Below, piece after piece: positions 54,218 through 63,214 of a DNA stretch of 64,000 bases. The position numbers and the translations under genes are program-made. How positions within the stretch are numbered: the first letter of the stretch is position 1; each line of letters starts with the position of its first letter. Where the stretch lies: positions 1 to 64,000 of the forward strand of contig DATLRO010000092.1 in assembly GCA_035534615.1 (NCBI GenBank), written 5' to 3'. This DNA comes from JAGWRA01 sp035534615 (lineage in GTDB: Bacteria > Acidobacteriota > Vicinamibacteria > Vicinamibacterales > CAVVIG01). A model generated the notes under the pieces. That model did not search any database and was not told the origin of the DNA. It saw only the letters and a list, made by a program, of their open reading frames with translations.

Positions 54218-56020
54218 GTGGGCAAAATCACCCGCCTGCCGTCGGATCTCGCCAACCAGATCGCCGCGGGCGAAGTGGTCGAACGCCCCGCCTCGGTCGT
54301 CAAGGAGCTGATCGAGAACGCCATCGACGCCGGCGCGACGCGCGTGGCGGTCGCCGTGGAACTCGGCGGCAAGAAGCTGATTCGCGTCGAGGACAACGGC
54401 GAGGGGATGGTGCCGGACGATGCGAGGCTGGCGCTCGAGCGGCATGCGACGAGCAAGATCGCGCGCTCGGACGACCTGGCGGCGATCGCGACGCTCGGAT
54501 TCCGGGGCGAAGCGCTGCCGAGCATTGCGTCGGTGTCCCATCTCGTCCTGCGGACGCGCGCCCGGGGAACGCCCAGCGGGACCGACATCCGGGTGAACGG
54601 CGGTGCGGTGGCGTCCGAAGTCGAAGCCGGCATGCCGGAAGGGACGACCATCGACGTCGGCGATCTGTTCTACAACCTGCCGGCGCGGCGCAAGTTCCTG
54701 AAGTCGGACGCGGCTGAATCGGCACAGGTGTCGCGGATCGTCACCCAGCTCGCCCTGTCGTACCCCGGCATCGGTTTCGAGCTGACCAGCGGCGCGCGCA
54801 GGGTGCTGCGCTGCCCGCCGGTCGCCGGCATCCGGGACCGCCTGTATCAGCTCTACGGCGATCGGCCGGATCTCGTCGAGGTCGTGCGCGAGGCGGGCGG
54901 GTTGCGGATCACCGGTTTCGTGGCGGCGCTCGCCGAGCAGGGCCCGGTGCGCGGACCGCAGAACCTGTTCGTCAACCGGCGCATCGTCAAGGACCGGACG
55001 ATCGCGCACGCGATTGTCGACGCCTACAGCTCGGCCTCGATCCGCGAGCGGAGCCCGGAAGTCCACCTGTTCATCGAAATGCCGCACGACCGCGTGGATG
55101 TGAACGTCCACCCGACGAAGGCGGAGGTCCGGTTCCGGGAGCAGTCTCTGGTGCACGAGGTCGTTCGCCGGGCGGTCGGCGACGCGATCGGGCGCGGCCC
55201 CGCGCCGGAGCTGACGCTGCGGGGGCCGCTGGCCGCGCCGTCCGGACCATCGGCCGTGCCGATTCCCGGCCTGCAGGTCGGCGGGGCGTACCAGAGCCGG
55301 TGGGCGCCGGTCACGGCCGCGTTCGCGCGACCGGCCGCGGAGGCGATCCCGGCCGGCGGGCCGGCTGCTCCTGTGGGAGCGGGCGCCGGCGCGGCGGGCG
55401 ATCTGCGGCCGGCCGCCGGCGGCGTCGACGCGGGCGCGTCCGTCCCGCCGATGGTGCCGCTCGGCCAGTTCCGCGACACGTTCATCATTGCCATGGACGA
55501 GGACGGGATTGCGATCATCGACCAGCACGTCGCGCACGAGCGCGTGCTGTTCGAGCGCTTCATGGAGCGGCTGACGACGGGGCCGGTGGAGAGTCAGCGC
55601 CTGCTCGAGCCGATCGTCCTGGATCTGCCGGCCGGAGCCCGGCAGGCGATCCTGGCTCACATGGAGGCGCTGCGGCGTTTCGGCTTCGACGTGGAGGAGT
55701 TCGGCGGCGCGAGCCTCCGGGTGGCGTCGGTGCCGGCCGCGCTCGGCGGCGGCGATGCGATCGACGCGGTGCGGACGCTGGCCGAGGATCTGGAGGGGCT
55801 GGATCGCGGCGCCCGGGTCGAGGAGGGGCTGCGCCGAATCGCCGCGACGATGGCCTGTCACGCGGCCGTGAAGGCCAACGATCCGCTGACCTACGAAAAG
55901 ATGGCCCACCTGCTGGACGAGTTGCGCCTGACGGCCTATTCGACCGTCTGCCCGCACGGCCGGCCGATCATGCTGCGGCTCACCCGGCGCGAGATCGAGA
56001 AGAACTTCCAGCGGATCTGA
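54218..56020 (+). CDS. mutL: DNA mismatch repair protein MutL (endonuclease-type)
   Basis: Couples mismatch recognition to strand incision. 600 residues. GHKL ATPase N-domain: LPSDLANQIAAGEVVERPASVVKEL, DNGEGM, TSKI, FRGEALPSIASV. C-terminal domain has IIDQHVAHERVLFERF (about 434-449), which fits the DQHA(X)2E(X)4E endonuclease motif with Val for Ala, and CPHGRP near the end. It is therefore a nicking MutL, consistent with the lack of MutH. An Ala/Gly/Pro-rich linker (about 330-410) joins them. GTG start at 54218. Confidence 0.95.
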   Translation: MGKITRLPSDLANQIAAGEVVERPASVVKELIENAIDAGATRVAVAVELGGKKLIRVEDNGEGMVPDDARLALERHATSKIARSDDLAAIATLGFRGEALPSIASVSHLVLRTRARGTPSGTDIRVNGGAVASEVEAGMPEGTTIDVGDLFYNLPARRKFLKSDAAESAQVSRIVTQLALSYPGIGFELTSGARRVLRCPPVAGIRDRLYQLYGDRPDLVEVVREAGGLRITGFVAALAEQGPVRGPQNLFVNRRIVKDRTIAHAIVDAYSSASIRERSPEVHLFIEMPHDRVDVNVHPTKAEVRFREQSLVHEVVRRAVGDAIGRGPAPELTLRGPLAAPSGPSAVPIPGLQVGGAYQSRWAPVTAAFARPAAEAIPAGGPAAPVGAGAGAAGDLRPAAGGVDAGASVPPMVPLGQFRDTFIIAMDEDGIAIIDQHVAHERVLFERFMERLTTGPVESQRLLEPIVLDLPAGARQAILAHMEALRRFGFDVEEFGGASLRVASVPAALGGGDAIDAVRTLAEDLEGLDRGARVEEGLRRIAATMACHAAVKANDPLTYEKMAHLLDELRLTAYSTVCPHGRPIMLRLTRREIEKNFQRI

Positions 56021-56038
56021 GCGGGCCGCGCCGGCCTC

Positions 56039-57400
56039 TCACGCGTCGCGCCGGGCCCGCTTGATCGCCTGCCATCCCTCCAGGCGGCGCTTGATTTCCT
56101 TTTCGAAGCCGCGCGCGGTCGGCTGATAGTACTGGCGCCCGCGCAGCGCGGGCGGCAGGCATTCCATGTCCGCGACCCCTTCGGGCTCGGCGTGGGCGTA
56201 CCGGTAGTCCCGGCCGTAGCCGAGGTCCTTCATCAGGGCGGTCGGCGCGTTGCGCAGGTGCAGGGGCACCGGCTCGGCGGCGTCGCGGTGGGCGTCCTCG
56301 GCGGCGCGCTGGTAGGCCTGGTACAGCGCGTTGCTCTTGGGCGCGGTGGCCAGGTAGACGGCCGCCTGCGCCAGGGCGGTGTTGCCCTCGGGCATCCCGA
56401 TGAAGTGGACCGCCTCTTTCGCGGCCATCGCCACGGTCAGGGCCTGCGGGTCGGCGATGCCGACATCCTCCGACGCGAACCGGACGAGGCGCCGCGCGAT
56501 ATAGAGCGGATCCTCGCCGGCCTCGACCATGCGTGCCAGCCAGTAGACGGCGGCGTCCGGATCGCTGTTGCGCATGGACTTGTGGAGCGCGGAGATGAGG
56601 TTGTAGTGCTCCTCGCCCGCCTTGTCGTAGAGCAGCGCCCGGCGCTGCACGAGCTGCCGCACCAGGGCGAGGTCGACGCGCCGGCCGGCGCCGGCGTCGG
56701 TCTCCGGCGCGCGCGGCACGGCCGACACCGCCAGCTCGATCAGGTTCAGGGCGACCCGGGCGTCGCCGTTCGCGTACTGCGCCATGGCGGCCAGGGCGTC
56801 GTCGTCCACCGTCACGTCGGACGCACCCAGGCCGCGCGTCGGGTCGGCGAGGGCGCGTTGCAGGATGTGGCCGATTTCGTCCGCCGTGAGCGCCTGGAGC
56901 ACGAAGACCTTCGATCGCGACAACAGCGCCGCGTTGACTTCGAAGGACGGGTTCTCCGTGGTCGCGCCGATCAGGACGATGTCGCCCGCCTCGACGCGCG
57001 GCAGGAAGGCGTCCTGCTGGGCCTTGTTGAAGCGGTGGATCTCGTCGATGAAGACGATCGTCCGCCCGTGGCCGGCGCGGCGCGCCCGTTCGGCCTCGGC
57101 CATGACCTCCTTGATCTCCTTGATGCCGGACAGCACGGCACTGAACGAGATGAAGCGGGCCCGCGTGAGCTCGGCGATCATCCGCGCGAGCGTGGTCTTG
57201 CCCGTGCCGGGAGGGCCCCAGAGGATGATCGACTGCAGGAGGTCCCGCTCGATGGCCTCGCGCAGCGGACGGCCGGGCGCCAGGAGGTCGTCCTGCCCCA
57301 CGAACTCGGCGAACGAGCGCGGGCGCATCCGCTCGGCGAGCGGTGCGGCCGCCTGCGGCGCGGGCGGACGGTCGGGCGGGAAGAGACTATCGGACGACAT
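56039..57400 (-). CDS. rarA: Replication-associated recombination protein A (MgsA/WRNIP1 AAA+ ATPase)
   Basis: AAA+ ATPase acting at stalled forks. 453 residues from the ATG at 57400. ERMRPRSFAEFVGQDDLLAPG, Walker A WGPPGTGKTTLA, Walker B IVFIDEIHRFNKAQQD, sensor GATTENPSFEVN, and C-terminal YWLARMVEAGEDPLYIARRLVRFASEDVG are family signatures. It overlaps the upstream methyltransferase gene by 14 bp and converges with mutL. Confidence 0.95.
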   Translation of the reverse strand: MSSDSLFPPDRPPAPQAAAPLAERMRPRSFAEFVGQDDLLAPGRPLREAIERDLLQSIILWGPPGTGKTTLARMIAELTRARFISFSAVLSGIKEIKEVMAEAERARRAGHGRTIVFIDEIHRFNKAQQDAFLPRVEAGDIVLIGATTENPSFEVNAALLSRSKVFVLQALTADEIGHILQRALADPTRGLGASDVTVDDDALAAMAQYANGDARVALNLIELAVSAVPRAPETDAGAGRRVDLALVRQLVQRRALLYDKAGEEHYNLISALHKSMRNSDPDAAVYWLARMVEAGEDPLYIARRLVRFASEDVGIADPQALTVAMAAKEAVHFIGMPEGNTALAQAAVYLATAPKSNALYQAYQRAAEDAHRDAAEPVPLHLRNAPTALMKDLGYGRDYRYAHAEPEGVADMECLPPALRGRQYYQPTARGFEKEIKRRLEGWQAIKRARRDA

Positions 57401-58202
57401 GGGGGATGCCGGCGCGCTGGCGCGCCGCCTCGAACAGGAAGAGCGCGGCGGCCACGGCCACGTTGAGCGATTCCACCGGCGGCTGCATCGGGATGTGCAG
57501 GCGGACGTCGGCCTGGGCGACGACCTCCGCGGGAAGGCCGGCGCCTTCACCGCCGAGCAGGATGGCGACCGGCCCGTCGAGCGGCGCCGCGTAGATCGAC
57601 TCGCCGCGGCCCGGGACCGCGGCGCAGACCCGGATGCCGCGCGCCCGCAGCGCCGCCAGCGCGTCGGGCACGGCCACGGCCGCGGCGATCGGCAGCCGGA
57701 ATGCGCTCCCCATGGCGCCCCGCAGCGCCTTCCAGCCGTACGGATCGGCCGAACGGCCGCAGGCGATGAGCCCGGTCGCGCCGGCCGCTTCGGCGGCCCG
57801 CACGATGGCGCCGAGGTTGCCGGGATCCTGCACGTCGACGGCGGCGGCGACGAGCGGGCGCGCCCCTTCGAGCGCGCGCGCCAGGCGGCCTTCGGGGCGG
57901 TCGGCGAGCGCCACCATGCCGGACGGCGTCCGGACGGGACTCATGGCGGCCATGACGGGGGCGGGGACCGTGAAGACCGGTACGCCGCGCCCGTCGAGCC
58001 GCCGAACCAGCCGATCCATCTCCGCCGACGCGGCGAGGCGCGCGGCGACCACCGCCGCGCTTCTGATGAGCAGGCCGGCCGCCTCGGCGTCCGCGATCAG
58101 GTGCGCGCCGTCGAGCAGCAGGGGCCCGCCCCCGGCGCCGGCGCGGGCCGCCCGGCGGTACTCGCTGACGATCGGATTCCGCCGGCTGCTGATGGTCTGC
58201 AC
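57387..58202 (-). CDS. TrmH/SpoU family RNA 2'-O-methyltransferase
   Basis: SPOUT methyltransferase of 271 residues: N-terminal substrate-binding domain (LLLDGAHLIADAEAAG), then the knot domain with motif 1 DVQDPGNLGAIVRAAEAAGATG, motif 2 AILLGGEGAGLP and motif 3 IPMQPPVESLNVAVAAALFLFEA. This layout matches RlmB-type 23S rRNA methyltransferases, but the exact target is not decidable. GTG start at 58202, 11 nt after a TATCCT. Divergent from greA. Confidence 0.9.
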   Translation of the reverse strand: MQTISSRRNPIVSEYRRAARAGAGGGPLLLDGAHLIADAEAAGLLIRSAAVVAARLAASAEMDRLVRRLDGRGVPVFTVPAPVMAAMSPVRTPSGMVALADRPEGRLARALEGARPLVAAAVDVQDPGNLGAIVRAAEAAGATGLIACGRSADPYGWKALRGAMGSAFRLPIAAAVAVPDALAALRARGIRVCAAVPGRGESIYAAPLDGPVAILLGGEGAGLPAEVVAQADVRLHIPMQPPVESLNVAVAAALFLFEAARQRAGIPHVVR

Positions 58203-58217
58203 GCGTCTGGATCAGGA

Positions 58218-58235
58218 TAGCAGATATGCTAAGAT
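58218..58235. promoter_or_regulatory. Divergent promoter region of SpoU methyltransferase and greA
   Basis: An inverted repeat TAGCA-GATA-TGCTA (58218-58231) overlaps -10-like boxes for both directions: TATCCT on the minus strand (58219-58214) and TAAGAT on the plus strand (58230-58235). A repressor or a symmetric promoter core could be read here; weak evidence. Confidence 0.35.
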
Positions 58236-58338
58236 TCCCTCGCGGCCGCCGGCTCCCGCCGGCCGCCGTCCGTGCGGTCGATCGAACCGGGAGCGGTGCG
58301 CCTGGCGCCCGTGCCCATCACGTGAATCGTAGATCCCG

Positions 58339-58809
58339 ATGAAAGCGCGGCTGCTCAAGAAATTCGAGGACGAGATCCACCTGCTCGAGCGCGAGCTGAA
58401 GATGGAGCTCCCCCAGGAGATCAAGCGTGCGCGGGAGCTGGGCGACCTGCGGGAAAACGCCGAATACCAGGCCGCCAAGGAGCGCCAGCGCCTCGTGGAG
58501 GCGCGGATCTCCATGCTCAAGAAGCGCGCCGGCGAGATCGCGCTGATGAACCTCGACCGGATCCCGACCGATCGGGCCGGCTTCGGCTCGACGGTGGAAC
58601 TGCGGGAAGAGGGCTCCGATGCGGCGGTCGTCTATCAGCTCGTGATGCCGGAAGATGCCGATGCCGCCAAGGGGCTCATTTCGACGACCTCGCCGATCGG
58701 GCGGGCGATTCTGAACCGGGAACCGGGCGACGTCATCACGGTGCAGACGCCCGGCGGCAAGCGCGAGTTCGAGATCATCAAGCTCACCACCGTTCACGAA
58801 GAGGCGTGA
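58339..58809 (+). CDS. greA: Transcript cleavage factor GreA
   Basis: Rescues backtracked RNA polymerase by stimulating RNA cleavage. 156 residues: an N-terminal coiled coil whose tip lies around LGDLRENAEYQAAKERQ (conserved acidic residues), then the FKBP-like C-domain with SPIGRAILNREPGDVITVQTPGG. Length matches GreA (about 158) and not GreB. Its stop overlaps a GTG of the following frame. Confidence 0.95.
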   Translation: MKARLLKKFEDEIHLLERELKMELPQEIKRARELGDLRENAEYQAAKERQRLVEARISMLKKRAGEIALMNLDRIPTDRAGFGSTVELREEGSDAAVVYQLVMPEDADAAKGLISTTSPIGRAILNREPGDVITVQTPGGKREFEIIKLTTVHEEA

Positions 58810-58859
58810 CGACGCCCGCGGTCGCGGCGCGCGACGTCCGCCTCCGGTCGCCGGGGCCC

Positions 58860-60308
58860 ATGAACCAGCCGCTTCAGCAACCGGGAGCCGATGCCCCTCC
58901 GGCGTATTCGCCCGGGCTGCGGACGGCGCTCGTGCTGACCGGCACGGGGACGGCCGGCGCGTACCACGCCGGGGCGCTGCGCGCCCTGCACGAGGCGGGC
59001 GTCAAGATCGACATCGTCGCCGGCCGCGGCGTCGGGGCGGTCGGAGCGCTGTTCGCCGCCATCGACGGCGCGTCGCGGCTCTGGGAGCCGAAGGGGCTGT
59101 GGCGGGGCCGCTCGGCGGACCGTCTCTATCCGTGGCGGGGACTGTTCCGGCTCGCCGGCTGGACGGTGCTCGCCGTCCTCGCCGTCCTGTGCGTGCCGCT
59201 CGCCGGCCTCGCGCTCGGATTGATCGTCTATCCGCTCGATTTCCTGCTGCATCTCGTCAGCCTCGATCGGGGTGGCGCGCTGGCGGCCGCCTACGTCCGG
59301 CTCGTCGAGGCCGCCTTCGCGGGCCCGGCGCTGCCCACCCTCGTGCCGCGGCTGGTCGTCTTCCTTCTCGGGCTCCTGCTCGTCGCGGTGACCGGCGCCG
59401 CGATCGGGCGGCTGTGGCACGAGCGCCGGCGGACCCGGGGCCATGTCTGGTGGAAGCTGTGGGGGGCGCCGCTGGCCTCGGCGCCCGGGATCGGGTGGGC
59501 CTGCTCCGGCCTGTGGCGTCTCATGGGCGGCGCGGCGGCCGGGCTGAAGCAGCCGCCGCCGAGGGACCTGGGGCGGCGCTACGCGGAACTGCTGGCCGAG
59601 AATCTCGGCCAGCCGGGGTTCCGCGAACTGCTGCTCACGGCGTTCGACCTGGACGCCGGGCGCGATCTGTTCTTCGCGCTGCTGGCGGAGCCGCGGCGGC
59701 ACGACTTCTTCCGTCAGCCGGCGGGGGCCGGCGCCGGCCGGCTGGCGGAGGCGCTGGACCTGGCCGGGGTCGGCCGCGATCATCTGCTGGACGCGCTGGC
59801 CGGCGCGCTGAGCCTGCCGGTGGCCACCGAGCCGCACCTGATCCACTTTGCGCCCGAGAGCGCGTGGCAGGGGGAGACGCACCGGCTCTGCGATCGGCCC
59901 GGCGCGCTGGGCCGGCTGCTGGAGGAGGTGGCGGCGGCGGGCGCCCGTCAGGTGATCCTGGTGACGGCCGCGCCGGAGCTGACCGGCCCGCACCATCTGA
60001 TGGCGGGCGTGGCCGACCCGCGGCGCCGGGCGGGGGAATATGTCGCGCGGATGGAAGCGGCCGAGCTCCGCGATGCGATCGCCGGGGCGCACGGCCTGGT
60101 CGAGCGGCTGTTCGAGATCCGGCCGCGTCACAATCCGCTGGGACCGCTCGATTTTTCCGGGTGTTACGACGAGCATTCCGATCGGACGCTGACCCGCGAC
60201 GAACTGATCGACCGGGGATACGAGGATGCGTATCACCAGTTCGTCGAACCGGTCGTCGGGGCCAGCGGCGATCGGCTCGAGTCGGGGGCGCCGGGTCTGG
60301 AACGCTGA
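58860..60308 (+). CDS. Patatin-like membrane protein lacking the catalytic serine
   Basis: 482 residues from the ATG at 58860; a GTG at 58806 overlapping the greA stop would add 18. The N-terminus has the patatin oxyanion loop LTGTGTAGAYHAGALRAL (26-43), but the nucleophile elbow expected as GxSxG reads GRGVG (55-59), with Gly57 in place of Ser. No DGG/DGA catalytic Asp motif is evident; the C-terminal block DFSGCYDEHSDR...DRGYEDAYHQFVEP is conserved in appearance. Two or three hydrophobic segments (about 98-135, 160-185) are inserted after the elbow. Probably a non-hydrolytic patatin homologue; role unknown. Confidence 0.75.
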   Translation: MNQPLQQPGADAPPAYSPGLRTALVLTGTGTAGAYHAGALRALHEAGVKIDIVAGRGVGAVGALFAAIDGASRLWEPKGLWRGRSADRLYPWRGLFRLAGWTVLAVLAVLCVPLAGLALGLIVYPLDFLLHLVSLDRGGALAAAYVRLVEAAFAGPALPTLVPRLVVFLLGLLLVAVTGAAIGRLWHERRRTRGHVWWKLWGAPLASAPGIGWACSGLWRLMGGAAAGLKQPPPRDLGRRYAELLAENLGQPGFRELLLTAFDLDAGRDLFFALLAEPRRHDFFRQPAGAGAGRLAEALDLAGVGRDHLLDALAGALSLPVATEPHLIHFAPESAWQGETHRLCDRPGALGRLLEEVAAAGARQVILVTAAPELTGPHHLMAGVADPRRRAGEYVARMEAAELRDAIAGAHGLVERLFEIRPRHNPLGPLDFSGCYDEHSDRTLTRDELIDRGYEDAYHQFVEPVVGASGDRLESGAPGLER

Positions 60309-60379
60309 GCCGTGCCGCCCGCAGGGCCTCGCCGGCGCGGCCGGCCCGGGCGGACCATCCCGCGGAGAGACGAGACGTC

Positions 60380-61543
60380 ATGAGAGGACCATCCACGGAG
60401 ATCATCCACAGCGGCGAAGGGGAGATCGGGGTCCCGGTGCCGTTGACGACGCCAATCTACGAAACGACGACGTTCGTGTTCGAGTCGGCGGCGGAAGTCC
60501 GGGCGTTCAACGAAGGGCGGTCCGCGAAATACCTGTACTCCCGCTACGCCAACCCGACGATCGTGAGCGCCGAGCACAAGGTGGCGGCGCTGGATCGGGC
60601 CGAGGCCGCGCTGCTGTTCGCCTCCGGCATGGCGGCCACGGCGACGATCCTGATGACGTTCGCCGGCGCGGGCGACGAGGTGGTGTGCAGCGCCGCGATT
60701 TACGGCGGCACGCTGCACCTCCTGCACGACCTGCTGGCCCGGTTCGGCGTCACGCCCCGGTTCGTGACGCTCGAGGAGCTGGCGCGTCCGGAGACGATCA
60801 TCGGCGAACGGACGCGGGTCGTGTGGTTCGAGTCGCCGATCAATCCGACGCTGCGCTGTGTCGATGTCCGGCGGATCGCCGCCGCCTGCCGGGCGCGCGG
60901 CGTGCTGTCGATCATCGACAACACGTTCGCGAGTCCGATCAACCAGCAGCCGCTCGCGCTCGGGGTCGACCTGTCGATGCAGAGCGCGACGAAGTATCTG
61001 AACGGCCACAGCGACGTGACCGGCGGGGCGGTCGCCGGTCCCAAGGCGCTGGTCGGCCGGGTCGAACAGACGCGCCGGCTGCTGGGGACGGTCATGGACC
61101 CGCAGCCGGCCTACGCGCTGGCGCGCGGCCTCAAGACGGTCGCCGTGCGCGTCGCGCGGCACAACGAGAACGCGCGGGTGGTCGCCGACTTCCTCGCGCA
61201 GGATCGCCGGGTCAGCGTGGTGTACTACCCGGGCCTGCCCACGCATCCCGATCATGCCATCGCGGCGGCCCAGATGACCGGCTTCGGCGGCATGGTCTGC
61301 TTCGACGTCGGCGGCCGGCTGGACCGGGCCGAGCGGGTCTTCGACCGTTTGCAGCTGTTCAAGCGGGCGACCAGCCTCGGCGGGGTGGAGAGCCTGGTCA
61401 GCCTCCCGGTGCTGACGTCGCAGTGGGGGTACACCGAGGAGCAGCTGGCCCGGGCCGGCATCACGCCCGGCATGGTCCGGCTGTCGGTCGGCCTCGAAGA
61501 CGCGCCGGATCTGGTCGCCGATCTGGATCAGGCGCTCGGGTAG
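60380..61543 (+). CDS. Cys/Met metabolism PLP enzyme (cystathionine gamma-synthase/lyase type)
   Basis: Trans-sulfuration family enzyme of 387 residues. Signatures: TPIYETTTFVFES, YLYSRYANPT (Tyr/Arg contact PLP phosphate of the partner), LLFASGMAA, VWFESPINPTLR, and the Schiff-base Lys in SMQSATKYLNGHSDVTGG. The C-terminal MVRLSVGLEDAPDLVADLDQAL is typical. Sequence alone does not separate MetB, MetC/lyase and O-acetylhomoserine sulfhydrylase. Good GGAGAG Shine-Dalgarno before the ATG at 60380. Convergent with the RCK-DHH gene. Confidence 0.92.
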   Translation: MRGPSTEIIHSGEGEIGVPVPLTTPIYETTTFVFESAAEVRAFNEGRSAKYLYSRYANPTIVSAEHKVAALDRAEAALLFASGMAATATILMTFAGAGDEVVCSAAIYGGTLHLLHDLLARFGVTPRFVTLEELARPETIIGERTRVVWFESPINPTLRCVDVRRIAAACRARGVLSIIDNTFASPINQQPLALGVDLSMQSATKYLNGHSDVTGGAVAGPKALVGRVEQTRRLLGTVMDPQPAYALARGLKTVAVRVARHNENARVVADFLAQDRRVSVVYYPGLPTHPDHAIAAAQMTGFGGMVCFDVGGRLDRAERVFDRLQLFKRATSLGGVESLVSLPVLTSQWGYTEEQLARAGITPGMVRLSVGLEDAPDLVADLDQALG

Positions 61544-61573
61544 AGGGGCGCCGGGCCCGGCCCGGCGGGGGCC

Positions 61574-63007
61574 TTACGCCCCGGCCGGCTCCTTCTTCTT
61601 CTCGATCGTGGCGTGTTCGTGGAGGAACTGCGCGGTCAGCTCCTGCAGCTTCTCGCTGAGTTCGACGCCGCGCAGGCGGCCGAACTTCGCCTGGAACGCC
61701 TCGACCGGCATGACGGCCTTCGCCATGGCGCGATGCCCGCCGGCGCTGCCGACGTCGGCGAAGAACCGGCGGACGAACTCGCCGGCGTTGCGCGAGTAGC
61801 CGAGGTTCCGGACGGAAATGATCATCGAGTCGCCGACGACGCCCGAGATCACCGCCCACTGGACGCTCTCCAGCTGCAGGAAGAAGTCGGCGACGTACGG
61901 GATGAAGTCCTCGCGCGGGCAGACGCCGATGAACGCGCAGAACACCTGGTCGGCGAGCCGGCCGGCCTGGTACGCCTTCATCACGAACTCGAGCCGCTCC
62001 AGGTTGATTTCCGCCCCTTCCATCTTGCGGATGAGGGCGGCGTTGGCCAGTGGATAGAGGTAGGAGAAGGCGTCGAGATCGACCCGGTTCGTCTGGCGGT
62101 TGAAGAACAGCGTGTCGGACTTAATCGCGTAGAGCATGGCGGTCGCCGTCCGCTCGGAGATGTTGACGTCGACGGCCCGCAGGTGCTCGGTGAGGATCGT
62201 GGACGTCGATCCGTAGTCGGGACGGATGTCCTTGAAGACCGCGCTGTAGCCCGGCTGTTCCGGATGGTGATCGATGACGAGGTCCACGCGGTCGATGAGC
62301 CCGCCGAAGTAGTGCGGCTGGACGTCGACCATGGCGATCCGGCTGAAATCGCCGAGCGCCGCCGCGGTGACCGGCTCGACGTGGATGTCGAGCAGGTTCA
62401 GCATGCGCAGGTTCTCCGGGCGCGTCACCGGCTGCATCGCCCCCAGAATCGTCGTCGTCTTCGTGCGGCGCAGTACGTTGCGGAGCGCCAGACCGCTGGC
62501 GATGGCGTCGGGATCCGGGTCGTTGTGGAGCAGGATCAGAATCCGGTCCGCGTCGCTGAAATAGCGCTGGTACTGCTGGACCTTGGCGCGCGTCAGCGAC
62601 CGGCTGAACTCGGTCAGCAGCGGGCCGCCGAACAGCTCCGACATGGCCAGGTAGGACACGTCGGGAAACTGCGTGCGCAGCTCGTCGGTGCGGGCGGACG
62701 CGGCCGCCGCGCCGACGCCGAGCACGTAGACCAGGGTGCCGCCGGCGTCGCGGATGGCCGAGAGCACCCGCTTCAGGCTCCGGCGGCCGTTGTCCTCCAC
62801 GATGACGCAGGTGCCGGGCGAGACGTCCGCCTTGAGGTAGGTATCGGTGCGGCGGAGGTCGCCGACGACGACGTTGATCCCGGCGTCGTGGAGACGGCGC
62901 GCCACCGGCCGGCTTTCGACCAGAAACTCGACCTCGAAGCTGGACAGGAGCACCTCATCCAGCAACCTGATGACGAGGTCGTCCTGGCAGACCGCAAGGC
63001 ACTTCAT
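61574..63007 (-). CDS. RCK/TrkA-N-like plus DHH-DHHA1 phosphoesterase
   Basis: 477 residues. The first 130 form a Rossmann-like TrkA-N/RCK unit (CLAVCQDDLVIRLLDE, VVVGDLRRTDTY, GTCVIVEDNG). The rest is a DHH phosphoesterase: motif I LLHNDPDPDAIASG (160-172), motif II AMVDVQ, motif III VIDHHPEQPG with DHH at 246-248, and DHHA1 domain GGHRAMAKA (423-431). Relatives include NrnA nanoRNases and cyclic-dinucleotide phosphodiesterases. RCK-DHH fusions are better known in archaea. TATAAT at 63078-63073 is about 65 bp upstream of the ATG. Confidence 0.85.
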   Translation of the reverse strand: MKCLAVCQDDLVIRLLDEVLLSSFEVEFLVESRPVARRLHDAGINVVVGDLRRTDTYLKADVSPGTCVIVEDNGRRSLKRVLSAIRDAGGTLVYVLGVGAAAASARTDELRTQFPDVSYLAMSELFGGPLLTEFSRSLTRAKVQQYQRYFSDADRILILLHNDPDPDAIASGLALRNVLRRTKTTTILGAMQPVTRPENLRMLNLLDIHVEPVTAAALGDFSRIAMVDVQPHYFGGLIDRVDLVIDHHPEQPGYSAVFKDIRPDYGSTSTILTEHLRAVDVNISERTATAMLYAIKSDTLFFNRQTNRVDLDAFSYLYPLANAALIRKMEGAEINLERLEFVMKAYQAGRLADQVFCAFIGVCPREDFIPYVADFFLQLESVQWAVISGVVGDSMIISVRNLGYSRNAGEFVRRFFADVGSAGGHRAMAKAVMPVEAFQAKFGRLRGVELSEKLQELTAQFLHEHATIEKKKEPAGA

Positions 63008-63157
63008 GAGCGAAGCGTCCGCACCGCGCCGTCCGGCAGTGGCAAAACCGACATGGGAAGCGCCAACCCCTGATTATACCTCCGCCCGGGCGGGACGGCC
63101 CCGGGCGGCCGGCCGGGCCCGACCGCCGAACACCTTGGGGAAGTCCGCCGGTTGGTG

Positions 63158-63163
63158 TAGAGT
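63158..63163 (+). promoter_or_regulatory. Possible promoter of the VWA gene
   Basis: TTGGGG (63135-63140), 17 nt, TAGAGT (63158-63163); start would be near 63170, leaving a leader of about 45 nt with GGGGGAGG before the ATG at 63215. On the other strand TATAAT at 63078-63073 serves the RCK-DHH gene. Confidence 0.4.
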
Positions 63164-63214
63164 GCGGCGCAAGACACGCCTGAAAATCGGCGCCGGGATC
63201 CCGGGGGAGGACGC

